Below, piece after piece: positions 1 to 8,381 of a DNA stretch of 64,000 nucleotides (position 1 is the stretch's first letter; every line of letters starts with the position of its first letter). Under the pieces are notes generated by a model. That model saw only the letters and a program-made list of their open reading frames with translations. It had not been told where the DNA came from and made no database searches. The DNA comes from Novipirellula artificiosorum (lineage in GTDB: Bacteria; Planctomycetota; Planctomycetia; Pirellulales; Pirellulaceae): positions 603,704 to 667,703 of the forward strand of contig NZ_SJPV01000003.1 in the NCBI RefSeq assembly GCF_007860135.1, written 5' to 3'. Position numbers and translations under genes: made by a program.

Positions 1-672
1 CGAGTCAATAAAGAAGGACCCTTGATTCTAGGCGCCAACCATCATCACAAGATGCTCGATTCCGGCAAGCTCGCAGATGCGTTGAGTTCCGGGACGGTCA
101 TTGACTTGAGGCCATCACCGGAGTTCGCCAAAGCGCATGTTCCCGGCACGATCAACCTTCCGCTAGGCATGTTGTCCGCGTGGGCGGGGTGGTTGGTGGA
201 CTACGATCGGCCGACGTACCTGGTCTGCGAACCGGAACAGTTGGAGGAAGCGGCAAGGCTGCTACACAAGATCGGTATCGAAGAAATCAAAGGCGGCTTT
301 GATGCGACCGCGGTACGCCAATCCGGATTGGCTAGCGAAGTCTATGCAACGGGAACGCCCGCAGACCTCGCTGCATCGATTGAAGCGGGTGAGGTGAAGT
401 TGATTGACGTCCGCTCCAACGAAGAATGGAATGAAGGTCACATCGAACAGGCCGAGCACCACTTCCTGGGTCGACTGCCTCAGACGCTCGGCGAACTGCC
501 ACGCGACGAGAAGCTGGTTATCCAATGCCGCAGCGGTGCAAGATCGGCAATTGGCGCCAGCGTGTTGCAAGCCGCTGGATTCCGGAGCATCGTCAACCTG
601 ACGGGTGGCTACACGGCATGGAAAGCAGACGGATTGGCGAGCGTGAAATCACAGCCTGCCATGAGCGGCTGA
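1..672 (+). CDS. Tandem rhodanese-domain protein, 3' part (5' end outside window)
   Basis: The reading frame is open to base 1, so the gene is cut by the window edge. It encodes two rhodanese-like domains. The first (about residues 12-95 of the visible part) has the typical VIDLRP and HVPGTINLP strands but an altered active loop (CEPEQL). The second (about 125-210) has VIDVRS-like and GHIEQA segments and the classical active loop CRSGARS with its catalytic cysteine, followed by LTGGYTAWK. Two C-terminal rhodanese domains are usual in metallo-beta-lactamase-fold persulfide dioxygenase-like proteins, and the upstream residues NKEGP fit the linker of that family, so a sulfur transferase or persulfide-handling enzyme is likely. 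The N-terminal domain is inferred, not seen. Confidence 0.85.
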   Translation, partial: RVNKEGPLILGANHHHKMLDSGKLADALSSGTVIDLRPSPEFAKAHVPGTINLPLGMLSAWAGWLVDYDRPTYLVCEPEQLEEAARLLHKIGIEEIKGGFDATAVRQSGLASEVYATGTPADLAASIEAGEVKLIDVRSNEEWNEGHIEQAEHHFLGRLPQTLGELPRDEKLVIQCRSGARSAIGASVLQAAGFRSIVNLTGGYTAWKADGLASVKSQPAMSG

Positions 673-801
673 GTTGGGATCGGCGTTGTGCGGGCGGGAT
701 GGTGTCCCCCGGTGCGCTACCGCGACCGGGGCCTAATGGCTGAAATGCCTGCGGCATATCAGAGAATACAAATCCGTCAGCATTCGTTAGCCCCCCCTTT
801 T

Positions 802-3276
802 TTACTTGTGCTGCAATTTCCAATCCTCGAGCGGCGATGGGGTGGCCCCAATCTCCTTGGGCGTCTTCTCGTCCATCTGGGGGACAAACAAGATGGCAAT
901 CGTTTCCCTTTGAGTATCCTCCAGATGGACGGCCAGCTTCTTCATGCCGTCGTTTGTTTCCTGGATGTTGGGGTTTGGGGAGGTCGGCAGCGGAGCTGCG
1001 TCCATGACCTGAAACTTCGCGCCGGCGGGTGACAGCAAACGGGCTTGGCAGCGCTGGTTGCCTCGTCGAAGGGTGACAACCTTACCCGAATCGTCGAGGG
1101 AGTAATCGGTGCCGGCTGCTCCGTGGGCAAACCACCAGACGTCGCTTTTTTTCTTTGCCGTGAATTCGTCTTGGATCAGGAACGTGGTCCGGTCATCGAA
1201 CAGTCTGTAACCCCGTTTCACGGACGTGGCGTGTTGGCGGTAGGCGTCGGTCAAGTCGGCGATGGCGAAGACGTCGTCTGGCGAAGTTTCAAAACGTTCG
1301 ATCTTGGCAGTCGCCTTCGAACCCTGGGAGTACCCGGGGCCGGGATTGAAGACGAGCGTGTTGTGTCCTTCCTCACGGATGCGATAGAACTCGGATCGGG
1401 ACAGATGGTGTTGGTGGCTGAGGTAGGTCTGATGTTCCGTGCCCAGGTCGATCAGCCATTCTTCGCCGAGGGCGTAGAAGATGAAGCTGCCGAGGTCTTG
1501 ATGGGCATGGGCGATTCCGTTCCGACCGCACTTGATACCAACGAATGCGGCGTCGCGATCCGTCCAACTGCTGCGCAGGGTTGCTACTTCCGTGCCACGG
1601 AAGTATTTGTCGAGCGGGATATCACGGATCGTCGTTTTCGTTTCAAGAGGTTCGTAGTACAGCAGATCTTCCAATCCGCCAGACGTTTGTTGCTCCTGGA
1701 AGTACTGGTAGAGCGGGTTCTGAAAGCGGCTGGCAAGATAGAATAGCTGGGAATGCTTGTACTTACCGCCTCCGGATCCAGAGTCGGCAAAGTTGTAGAT
1801 TCCTCCAAGGGGGCTGACGAGGTAGACGGGGAAGTCGCCTGCCTGGGCAAACCCGGTTCCCTGCAGCGAGTGGATGAATCCGAAATCGGTTCCGAAGGCT
1901 GTTTCGAGTCCGCGGAGGTAGGGCACGAGGTATCGCATGGAGTAGCCCCAGTATCCGACTCCTTCCCACCAGGCTCCATCGGGTTCGAAATGTTCCAAGG
2001 GGATTTGGATGTACTGAAAGCCCTGGTCGAGAATCTCGGTGCACAGATCGGGCATTTCATCGAGTAAGGCCATGGCGGCCAGGCCGGTACCACCATTGCA
2101 GACGAAATTCCAGTTATTCGTCACATGCCGCCAACTCTGCGTGCCTTCGGCCTCGAGCCCCATGTATGCGGCGTAAGAGAGTCGCAGACCGTGGTGATAC
2201 AGGCCGTCGCGGATGGTTTTTCGCTGCTGCTCGGTCAGCCCCGGATAGAACCAGTCATAGCCGATGGCGACGGCATGCATCATTTCAGCGGTGTCGAGGT
2301 AGTGGTTGGGATTCCAATCGGGGAAGGCGACCACCGCCTCCAATTCCTGACAGGCCCGATCGAGCCATTTCTTGTCGCCTTCGATGCGATAGAAGAAGCC
2401 CCAGTGGTAGATGCGATTGACGACGTCTCTGGAGATCGACAGCAGGCGACGGCCGTCGGGGAGTTCGTGTTTTCGGACCGGGAGTTTGTAGAGGCGTTCG
2501 GCGCTTTCCTTGGCACGGCGGTACCAGGCTTTCCCTCGCTCGTCCGATTCGATGAACTGACGCAGTTGAGGCAAGTCTTCGTCCAGCAGAATCAAGCGGG
2601 GGTGGCCTGGACGTAGGTGGTCCAGGTAGTCGCTGCGGTCTGGCTCGGGCACGTATTTTTTCGCCGCGACCATGGGGCGATAGGGTTCCGTGGTGTACTC
2701 GAAATCGAGTTCGTCGAGGACCCAGACGGGCTCGTCGGTTGGCTCCTGGTCCCAACCGCTTGCGGCGAAGCGGATGCTGTCAATGTGGTCCCAGCCCTTG
2801 GGCTCGCGTGCCTTACCGAAGGAGCGGAAGTGAAGGTTGATCTTCTTCCAACCCTCCCAGTCGACGGTGATCTTATTGGAGTAGTACGAGTTCGTCCCCT
2901 TCTCGCGAGTTGAAGGCAAAATCACCATGAAGGTGGCATCACCGGCTTGATTGGAATGGAGCCAGAAAGACATGACATTGAAGGCGGACAGATCGAAGGG
3001 GGAAAGGCGGCATTCCAACGTCGGGTTCTTGGTATGCTTTTCCCACTTCATTGCGGCGCCGGATCTTCGCGGGGACGTGACGGGGGTACCGCCACTCCAG
3101 AGGCGGGCGTCCTCGAATCCGAATGCCTGCTGGACTTGCAAGGGCAAGCCTCGTTTGACTTGCCGTGCGAGTGGTTGCTTTGTTTCCTCGGTATGAGCGA
3201 CTGTGGTGGACGCTGCTGACACCAACAGGGCCAGGGTCATGTAACAGACAGACTTGAATTCGACAGCTCTCAGCAT
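802..3276 (-). CDS. Secreted heparinase II/III-like polysaccharide lyase
   Basis: 824 residues. It starts with a Sec signal peptide (about 1-28), then a beta-rich N-terminal module (about 50-195, with VDWEGWKKINL), an alpha/alpha-toroid region (about 215-480, with IGYDWFYPGLTEQQR and THVTNNWNFVCNGG-like helices) and a C-terminal beta-sandwich of the heparinase II/III type with the HAHQDLGSF motif. These enzymes cleave uronate-containing polysaccharides by beta-elimination in the periplasm or outside the cell, which fits a marine planctomycete feeding on algal or animal glycans. The substrate cannot be told from sequence; alginate, heparin-like and other uronans are all possible. It is transcribed alone on the minus strand, with an ISL3 transposase relic immediately upstream. 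Confidence 0.85.
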   Translation of the reverse strand: MLRAVEFKSVCYMTLALLVSAASTTVAHTEETKQPLARQVKRGLPLQVQQAFGFEDARLWSGGTPVTSPRRSGAAMKWEKHTKNPTLECRLSPFDLSAFNVMSFWLHSNQAGDATFMVILPSTREKGTNSYYSNKITVDWEGWKKINLHFRSFGKAREPKGWDHIDSIRFAASGWDQEPTDEPVWVLDELDFEYTTEPYRPMVAAKKYVPEPDRSDYLDHLRPGHPRLILLDEDLPQLRQFIESDERGKAWYRRAKESAERLYKLPVRKHELPDGRRLLSISRDVVNRIYHWGFFYRIEGDKKWLDRACQELEAVVAFPDWNPNHYLDTAEMMHAVAIGYDWFYPGLTEQQRKTIRDGLYHHGLRLSYAAYMGLEAEGTQSWRHVTNNWNFVCNGGTGLAAMALLDEMPDLCTEILDQGFQYIQIPLEHFEPDGAWWEGVGYWGYSMRYLVPYLRGLETAFGTDFGFIHSLQGTGFAQAGDFPVYLVSPLGGIYNFADSGSGGGKYKHSQLFYLASRFQNPLYQYFQEQQTSGGLEDLLYYEPLETKTTIRDIPLDKYFRGTEVATLRSSWTDRDAAFVGIKCGRNGIAHAHQDLGSFIFYALGEEWLIDLGTEHQTYLSHQHHLSRSEFYRIREEGHNTLVFNPGPGYSQGSKATAKIERFETSPDDVFAIADLTDAYRQHATSVKRGYRLFDDRTTFLIQDEFTAKKKSDVWWFAHGAAGTDYSLDDSGKVVTLRRGNQRCQARLLSPAGAKFQVMDAAPLPTSPNPNIQETNDGMKKLAVHLEDTQRETIAILFVPQMDEKTPKEIGATPSPLEDWKLQHK

Positions 3277-3296
3277 CGGTTTCTCTTTTCGCTTCC

Positions 3297-3620
3297 TTAG
3301 AAGAATCTGTGGGTGAATTTTGGCTCAGGCAGCGCGCCAAGGTTGTGATAGAGCGCTGCTTCGTAAGCTTCTTGGGTGCGAAAACCGTAGGATTTTCTGG
3401 TAATCAGTTTTAGCTTGTTGTTAAAGCCTTCTACAACACCGGATGACAACGTCCCTCCGGCTCGAAACCAGTTCAGCAGCAATTCGCGTTTCTTGCGGAG
3501 CGTCTTGGCAATCACTTTCAAGTACGCCTGCCACATGTCACTGCAAACAATTGGATGTCTGCTCTCCTTCCTATTGAGGATTGCCCAGTCAAACAGAAGG
3601 CAGGCTCTGCTGCGGAGCAA
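3297..3620 (-). pseudogene. ISL3-family transposase relic, internally deleted
   Basis: The C-terminal 80 residues carry typical ISL3 transposase sequence: LLNWFRA, SSGVVEGFNNKLKL, RKSYGFRT and the terminal LPEPKFTHRF. The segment before it, CSDMWQAYLKVIA, normally belongs near the middle of the transposase. The two blocks are joined directly, so roughly 130 residues of the catalytic core appear deleted, and the first 20 residues are not clearly ISL3-like. It is a dead remnant. No terminal inverted repeats were found around it. Confidence 0.75.
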
Positions 3621-4377
3621 CCTACCGAGAGATAACTGGGCCAGGAAGGGGAGAGTTTCGGCTCATCCGACGGAAGCGCGCGGAACCCAGACTCGAGGTT
3701 TTTTGGAGGTATGGCTCCGGTGTCCAATGATCTCTTAGAAAAGAGTCCCCAACGGACGGTCGTCCGCCGGGAACCGGTAGCACCCTTGGCGCACCGTCGA
3801 CCGGGATATCCCTTGTCAAGTTGCACCTCTGCAGAGCTCCACTCCGTTTCTCCCGGAAACTGCACGATAAACAAGTGAAAATAGCTCCTGCCAGCAATGA
3901 TGGGACACCGGAGAGATGCCTCGAAAACCTCCTGCGCACGCTTCCGCCGGATGAGCCAGAGTTTCTCGCTGGGAAAGGGTCGAACGAGCGTGTCTTTCCG
4001 GGGTTTCTTTTTGGGCTTCGAGATGGAATGACGCTGAACACCTTCTTTCTGCCCTGAAATGCCTTAAAAAACCGGGGGATCGGAATGAAGATGGCAAAAA
4101 GCTACCCACCCATTGCGTGGGAGAGCCAAATGGGTTGGATGAGCCCCTACCGCGGAGCGCCGAGCGAGTGTTTGAGCACCGGCAAAGGCACTCCAAATCA
4201 CCGATCCCGAGTGCCCAATTTTCGATGGTTTTCACCCACTAATTCGTCCGAGGAGCCCTCTTTTCTTTCAAAGTTAACGCACGGGTTCCAAAACCCAACC
4301 TTGTTGCCGGCCTACGTGAATCATCCGGGCTAACCCATGGTAGAGGCTTTATGGCTGTTACGCAAAGTTGTGAAACC
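3621..4377. other. Non-coding region with no supported gene
   Basis: About 750 bases between the ISL3 relic and the IclR gene. Several open frames exist on both strands but none resembles a protein family or has a ribosome binding site. Near 4318-4333 lies a TGAATCATCCGGGCTA motif whose variants also occur at the ends of dispersed repeats elsewhere in the window (26265, 38942, 44060), suggesting a worn repeat end. Confidence 0.5.
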
Positions 4378-5142
4378 TTAAAGCAGTCGCTCTGAGATTT
4401 GGTCTGCGTAGGATCGCATCGTTCGCCCCAGGTCGGGGAATGCTTCTTTGGGAATGCGATCCTCGGGTCCGGTAATCCAGATCGCGGCAACGGGACGTTG
4501 GTGGCGATTAAAGATGGGCGCACTGACACAGTGAATCCCGTGCAATTGTTCGCCGCGATCCAAACCAAATCCACATTCGCGGATGCCACGCAGTTCTTCC
4601 ATCAAGCCTCGCTTGGATGTAATGGTTTGCTCGTTGTAACGGACAAAGCGATAGTCTTTGAGCGATTTCGCGAGTTCACGCTCCGTTAGGTAAGCCAACA
4701 TCGCTTTGCCTGGCGCGGAGACATGAATCTCTAAGCGCACGCCCAAGTCGATGGAGAATTTAAAGGGGTGGGAGCCGAGAACTTGTTCCATGACCACAAA
4801 TTCGGATTCGACGAGTGTTCCAATCAGCACGGTCTCTTGTACCTCATCACGGCACTCCTGCATGATATCGATCGCCGCGGGCACGATCGGCTTATCCGCC
4901 AAGCTCAATTGCCCCATCACCAGCAACTTTCGACTGAGCGAAAAGCGTTTCGCGTTCGCGTCCCGGTTCAAGTATCCATGTGCCAACAGCGTGTTGGTGA
5001 TGCGAAAAACACTGTTCTTTGGGACGTTTAGGTCCGTCGTCAGTTCAGCGAGCGTCAAACCATCGGGGTGGTCGAGCAAGCGTTCCAGAATCACCAGCGC
5101 ACGTTCGAGGCTCGGAACCTGGTATCGGGAGTCTTCCTGCAT
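4378..5142 (-). CDS. IclR-family transcriptional regulator
   Basis: 254 residues, the usual length for the family. The N-terminal winged helix-turn-helix (about 8-75: SLERALVILERLL, TLAELTTDLNVPKNSVFRI) is followed by an IclR effector domain (about 80-254) with the typical GKAMLAYLTERE block, the GFGLDRGEQ block and the ISAPIF-like CVSAPIFNRHQRPVAAIW segment. Such proteins bind a small metabolite and repress or activate a neighbouring catabolic operon. It is divergent from the operon starting at 5461, with about 320 bases between them containing a palindrome and a sigma70-like promoter, so it very probably controls that operon. The effector is unknown; a sugar or sugar phosphate is the natural guess. 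Confidence 0.9.
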   Translation of the reverse strand: MQEDSRYQVPSLERALVILERLLDHPDGLTLAELTTDLNVPKNSVFRITNTLLAHGYLNRDANAKRFSLSRKLLVMGQLSLADKPIVPAAIDIMQECRDEVQETVLIGTLVESEFVVMEQVLGSHPFKFSIDLGVRLEIHVSAPGKAMLAYLTERELAKSLKDYRFVRYNEQTITSKRGLMEELRGIRECGFGLDRGEQLHGIHCVSAPIFNRHQRPVAAIWITGPEDRIPKEAFPDLGRTMRSYADQISERLL

Positions 5143-5200
5143 CTATTTTTCTCAAAGTTTTTTGGGGTTCAGCCGCGGCTCAACCAAGTCGCCACGGTCA

Positions 5201-5214
5201 TTCTATATGTAGAA
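5201..5214. promoter_or_regulatory. Candidate IclR operator palindrome
   Basis: The sequence TTCTATATGTAGAA is an inverted repeat (TTCTA / TAGAA with a 4-base centre). It lies about 60 bases upstream of the IclR start codon in the divergent intergenic region. Many IclR regulators bind short palindromes of this size near their own promoter. Assignment is by position and symmetry only. Confidence 0.45.
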
Positions 5215-5341
5215 CGCTCCGTGGAAACGCCCCGTAAGTCATGAGCGTTGCGATGACGAGGCTGGCTGAAAAAGCAGCTTTGTGCAATCTAATCGGCTGA
5301 ATTCCCTTGGACAGGGGGCCATATTTTGGAGCCCGCAAAGC

Positions 5342-5370
5342 TTGACCTTCCTTTTGAGAAATAGTATATA
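5342..5370 (+). promoter_or_regulatory. Sigma70-like promoter of the isomerase-kinase-aldolase operon
   Basis: TTGACC at 5342-5347 and TATATA at 5365-5370 are separated by 17 bases, close to consensus for a housekeeping promoter. They sit about 90 bases before the start codon at 5461, downstream of the candidate IclR operator. Confidence 0.5.
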
Positions 5371-5460
5371 TGAAACAGCGTCCCATATGGCAAACGGCCG
5401 TTGCAGTTTGCTGCGGAGCGTTTTTCTGACCCGCACCAGCCTGAAAGAGTGAGCCCAACG

Positions 5461-6135
5461 ATGAGCGAATCCAACTCAGTCAACCGTCGAACCCTTCTGA
5501 AAACATCGAGCGCTGTGGCCGGCACCTTAGCGGCCGGAACTTGGGCGGCCGGCGGTGAACGCAAGAGTTACACTCGCAATGACTTCTACGACGACGGCGT
5601 CTTCAACAAAGACAAAGCTTTCGCGGCTTACTATGAGATGATGGATCGTTTTGGTTACCCGATTTCGCCCATCTTGCGAACCGACCAGTTTTGGACCAGT
5701 GATTTCGCTCAAGACGACTTCCTGAATGTCGGCATGGGCGGTGTTTTCTGGGTCAACAACACCGAGCACATGTACTTTGCTCATGAGATCTTTTTGCTGC
5801 CCGGCCAAATGATCGTCGAACATTGCCACCGACCTGTTCCAGAAGGCCCGGCAAAAATGGAAACATGGCATGTACGTCACGGCATGGTTTACACATTTGG
5901 CGACGATGAGGCGACCAAGGATTTACCGATCGAGCTTCCCCAAAGCCAGTTGAAGGCAGGCGGGATCACTGCCTTGCATTGCACACCGCTGAAACAAGGC
6001 GAAATGGGATCACTCAACCGTCTTGAGGCTCGGCACTTTATGATTGCTGGCCCAGACGGAGCAATCGTTTCGGAGTACGCGTCGCCTCACTACGGTGATG
6101 CGCTCGAGTTCACCAATAAGTCTGTTGTTTTTTAA
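5461..6135 (+). CDS. Tat-exported D-lyxose isomerase-like cupin
   Basis: 224 residues. The start is placed at the ATG 8 bases after a purine-rich GAAAGAG stretch; it opens with a twin-arginine signal (NRRTLLK followed by a hydrophobic alanine-rich segment to about residue 31). The mature part is a cupin resembling D-lyxose/D-mannose isomerases: LRTDQFW, NVGMGGVFWVN, LLPGQMIVEHCH, PEGPAKMETW and VRHGMVY, with His, His and Glu in positions expected for metal binding. Known members interconvert an aldose and ketose in the cytoplasm, so a Tat signal is unusual and would place the reaction in the periplasm with a preloaded metal. It is first in an operon with a VOC protein, DhaK, DhaL and an LsrF-like aldolase. 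The actual sugar is not known. Confidence 0.75.
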   Translation: MSESNSVNRRTLLKTSSAVAGTLAAGTWAAGGERKSYTRNDFYDDGVFNKDKAFAAYYEMMDRFGYPISPILRTDQFWTSDFAQDDFLNVGMGGVFWVNNTEHMYFAHEIFLLPGQMIVEHCHRPVPEGPAKMETWHVRHGMVYTFGDDEATKDLPIELPQSQLKAGGITALHCTPLKQGEMGSLNRLEARHFMIAGPDGAIVSEYASPHYGDALEFTNKSVVF

Positions 6136-6250
6136 GAATCGATTGCGAAACGGTTGCCTGCATTCCTTTCAAGGCGATCGGGGCAAGGGTTCTGCACGGG
6201 CAGCCATTCGAATGCTGCTCGGATCAATGATCATCACGAGGAGAAGAATT

Positions 6251-6577
6251 GTGCGAACGTTACATCACATCGGCATCCCAACCGATCGTGTCATCGAAGG
6301 CATGGCCTATCTGGAAGAGGCGGGAGTCCATGTTTCCGATCCCGACCAGAGCCCCAATCGAATTGAGTGGCTTCGGTTTGAGGATCAAAGTGGAATGCCC
6401 GAAATGTTAAAGACGATGCCGCACATCGCGTATCGAGTCGACGACTTGGCTGCGGAATTGAAAGACGCGGAAATGCTGCTTGATCCATTCACTCCGATGG
6501 AAGGTGTGACGGTAGCGTTCGTGATCGAAGAAGGCGCGCCAATCGAGTTTCTTCAAATCGAAGAGTCGAATTCCTAA
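6251..6577 (+). CDS. VOC-superfamily (glyoxalase-like) small protein
   Basis: 108 residues from a GTG start preceded by GAGGAGAAG at ideal spacing; the frame is open further upstream but without homology there. The pattern VRTLHHIGIPTD, GVHVSDPDQSPNRIEWLRF, MPHIAYRVDDL and GAPIEFLQI matches a vicinal-oxygen-chelate fold, with His and Glu at likely metal positions. Such proteins act as isomerases, epimerases or dioxygenases on small metabolites. Its place between the cupin isomerase and DhaK suggests it works on the same sugar, perhaps as an epimerase or mutarotase. That is inference. Confidence 0.65.
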   Translation: MRTLHHIGIPTDRVIEGMAYLEEAGVHVSDPDQSPNRIEWLRFEDQSGMPEMLKTMPHIAYRVDDLAAELKDAEMLLDPFTPMEGVTVAFVIEEGAPIEFLQIEESNS

Positions 6578-6600
6578 TCAAGAAGAACGGATAGCGAATC

Positions 6601-7617
6601 ATGACCACTCAAAAATTGATAATGAAAAAGTTCCTCAACGATCCCGAAAACATTGCCGCGGAGCTGCTCGAAGGCTACACGCTCGCTTATGCCGACAAAG
6701 TCAGCTTGATGTCGGAGAAGATCGTGGTGCGGACCCATCCCAAATCCAAGGACAAGGTTGCTTTGGTCACTCTTGGCGGCGCCGGGCACGAACCGGCACT
6801 GAGCGGATTTGTTGGCGAAGGCATGCTCGATGCCAGCGTCGTTGGTGACATTTTTGCAGCGCCGGGTGCACCGAAGTTGCTCGAGGCACTCAAGACCTTC
6901 AACCGAGAGGCAGGAATTCTGCTCGTCGTGCTGAACCACGCCGGTGACGTGATGAGTGCGAACATGGCAATGGAACTTGCGAAACGAGAAGGGTTGAACG
7001 TCCGCATGCTGCTGACTCACGAGGATATCAGCGCTGGGCTCGACACCCCGGATGAAGACCGCCGCGGGTTGGCGGGATGCGTTCCCCTTTTCAAAGTCGC
7101 GGGTGCTGCGGCCGAGGCGGGCAAGTCGCTCGATGAGGTGCTCGAGATCGCGGAGCGATTCAACAAGCAAATGGCAACGCTGGCGGTTGCGATGACGGGA
7201 GCCACCCATCCGCAAAATGGACAAGCTATCTCCGAGCTGCCTGACGACGAGATGGAAATTGGCATGGGCCAACATGGTGAAGCTGGCGGAGGACGGACGA
7301 AAATTCTCTCGGCCGACGAGACCGCTCAAAGAATGATCGAGCCGTTGATTTCGGCTGTCGATGCAAAGGCTGGCGACAAGACCATGTTGATTATCAACGG
7401 GGTTGGGGCAACGACGCTCATGGAAATGAATTTGATTTTCCGCAAAGCCTATCGAGTCTTGGAGGCTCAGGGCATCGAAGTTATCTCCGGCTTGGTCGAC
7501 GAAATTCTCACGGTGCAGGAGATGGCCGGATTCCAAATGATCCTGTGCAAGCTGGACGCAGACCATGTTCCACTACTGAAGGCCCCCTGCGATACGCCTT
7601 ACTGGACCGTGCGATAA
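6601..7617 (+). CDS. dhaK: Dihydroxyacetone kinase, DhaK-type substrate-binding subunit
   Basis: 338 residues, normal length. Conserved blocks include VTLGGAGHEPA, FVGEGMLDASVVGDIF, LNHAGDVMSANMA and MEIGMGQHGEAGG, whose histidine is the residue that binds the keto substrate covalently as a hemiaminal in this family. The partner DhaL follows 120 bases downstream. No DhaM phosphotransferase-system subunit is present, so phosphoryl donation by ATP, as in single-chain and actinobacterial erythrulose kinases, is more likely than by PEP. DhaK-like subunits accept ketones other than dihydroxyacetone; here the neighbours suggest a ketose. Confidence 0.88.
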   Translation: MTTQKLIMKKFLNDPENIAAELLEGYTLAYADKVSLMSEKIVVRTHPKSKDKVALVTLGGAGHEPALSGFVGEGMLDASVVGDIFAAPGAPKLLEALKTFNREAGILLVVLNHAGDVMSANMAMELAKREGLNVRMLLTHEDISAGLDTPDEDRRGLAGCVPLFKVAGAAAEAGKSLDEVLEIAERFNKQMATLAVAMTGATHPQNGQAISELPDDEMEIGMGQHGEAGGGRTKILSADETAQRMIEPLISAVDAKAGDKTMLIINGVGATTLMEMNLIFRKAYRVLEAQGIEVISGLVDEILTVQEMAGFQMILCKLDADHVPLLKAPCDTPYWTVR

Positions 7618-7736
7618 GGAAGGAACGGACAACAGAGATCGTGGTGCAGACTAGCAGACTGTGCCACGAATCCGGCACTTGTTGACCGCTCGTTTTCAAG
7701 AACCTACTTCATACGAACTGCTTAAGGAATGGATTG

Positions 7737-8363
7737 ATGGCTTCATTCGATTGCCAACGACTAGCGAAAATGACGGCGACCGCACTCGTCTCCCTGAAAG
7801 AGCGAGCCGATGAGTTCTCGGGTTTGGATGCTGAGACGGGTGACGGCGACCATGGTACGGCGATCGTCAGTGCGATGACGGCGGTTGACCGTGTCGCACA
7901 GCAGGGAACGGAACTCAAGAAGGTACTTGGCGACATGGGCTTTGCGGCCATGACGGAGTCCTGTGGATCAACCAGCACGCTGATCGGTGCTTTCTTCCTG
8001 GGCATGAGCGATGGCGTTAAGGGTGAGTCTTTGAACGCTGCGGAAACCGCTTCGATGTTTTCGGCGGGTCTTAAAAAAGTGAAAGAACAGACCAAGGCAT
8101 CCATTGGTGACAAGACGATGATCGATGCCTTGCAGCCAGCGGTCGACGCGATGCCTGCCAATGCGGAAAACGGGATTCCGGCGATGCTCCAAGCGGCTGC
8201 AAAAGCGGCTGCAACCGGAGCGGAGAGCACAAAAGACATGGTCGCAAAATTTGGACGCGCTCGAAATCTTGGCGAGCGAGTCATCGGACACTTGGACGCA
8301 GGCGCCGTGTCAACCGCCTGCATGTTTGACGCTTTTGCACGCGGATTCACCGCATCAACCTAA
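7737..8363 (+). CDS. dhaL: Dihydroxyacetone kinase, DhaL-type nucleotide-binding subunit
   Basis: 208 residues. The motif LDAETGDGDHGTAI holds the aspartates that bind two magnesium ions and ADP/ATP; further DhaL landmarks are GGA/CGSTSTLIGAFFLG, GDKTMIDALQPA and the C-terminal RARNLGERVIGHLDAGA. The ATG at 7737 is used because AAGGAA lies 8 bases upstream; a TTG directly before it is also in frame. It forms the phosphoryl-transferring half of the kinase with the preceding DhaK. Confidence 0.9.
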   Translation: MASFDCQRLAKMTATALVSLKERADEFSGLDAETGDGDHGTAIVSAMTAVDRVAQQGTELKKVLGDMGFAAMTESCGSTSTLIGAFFLGMSDGVKGESLNAAETASMFSAGLKKVKEQTKASIGDKTMIDALQPAVDAMPANAENGIPAMLQAAAKAAATGAESTKDMVAKFGRARNLGERVIGHLDAGAVSTACMFDAFARGFTAST

Positions 8364-8381
8364 ACACATAAAGGAGAGATT

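Noticed and set aside
1045..1746. Open frame of 233 codons on the plus strand
   Set aside because: It lies entirely antisense to the heparinase-like gene, which has clear domain motifs; the antisense translation matches nothing.
3622..4041. Overlapping open frames of about 139 codons on the minus strand
   Set aside because: Arg/Pro/Ser-rich translations without conserved blocks, overlapping each other in different frames in a non-coding region.
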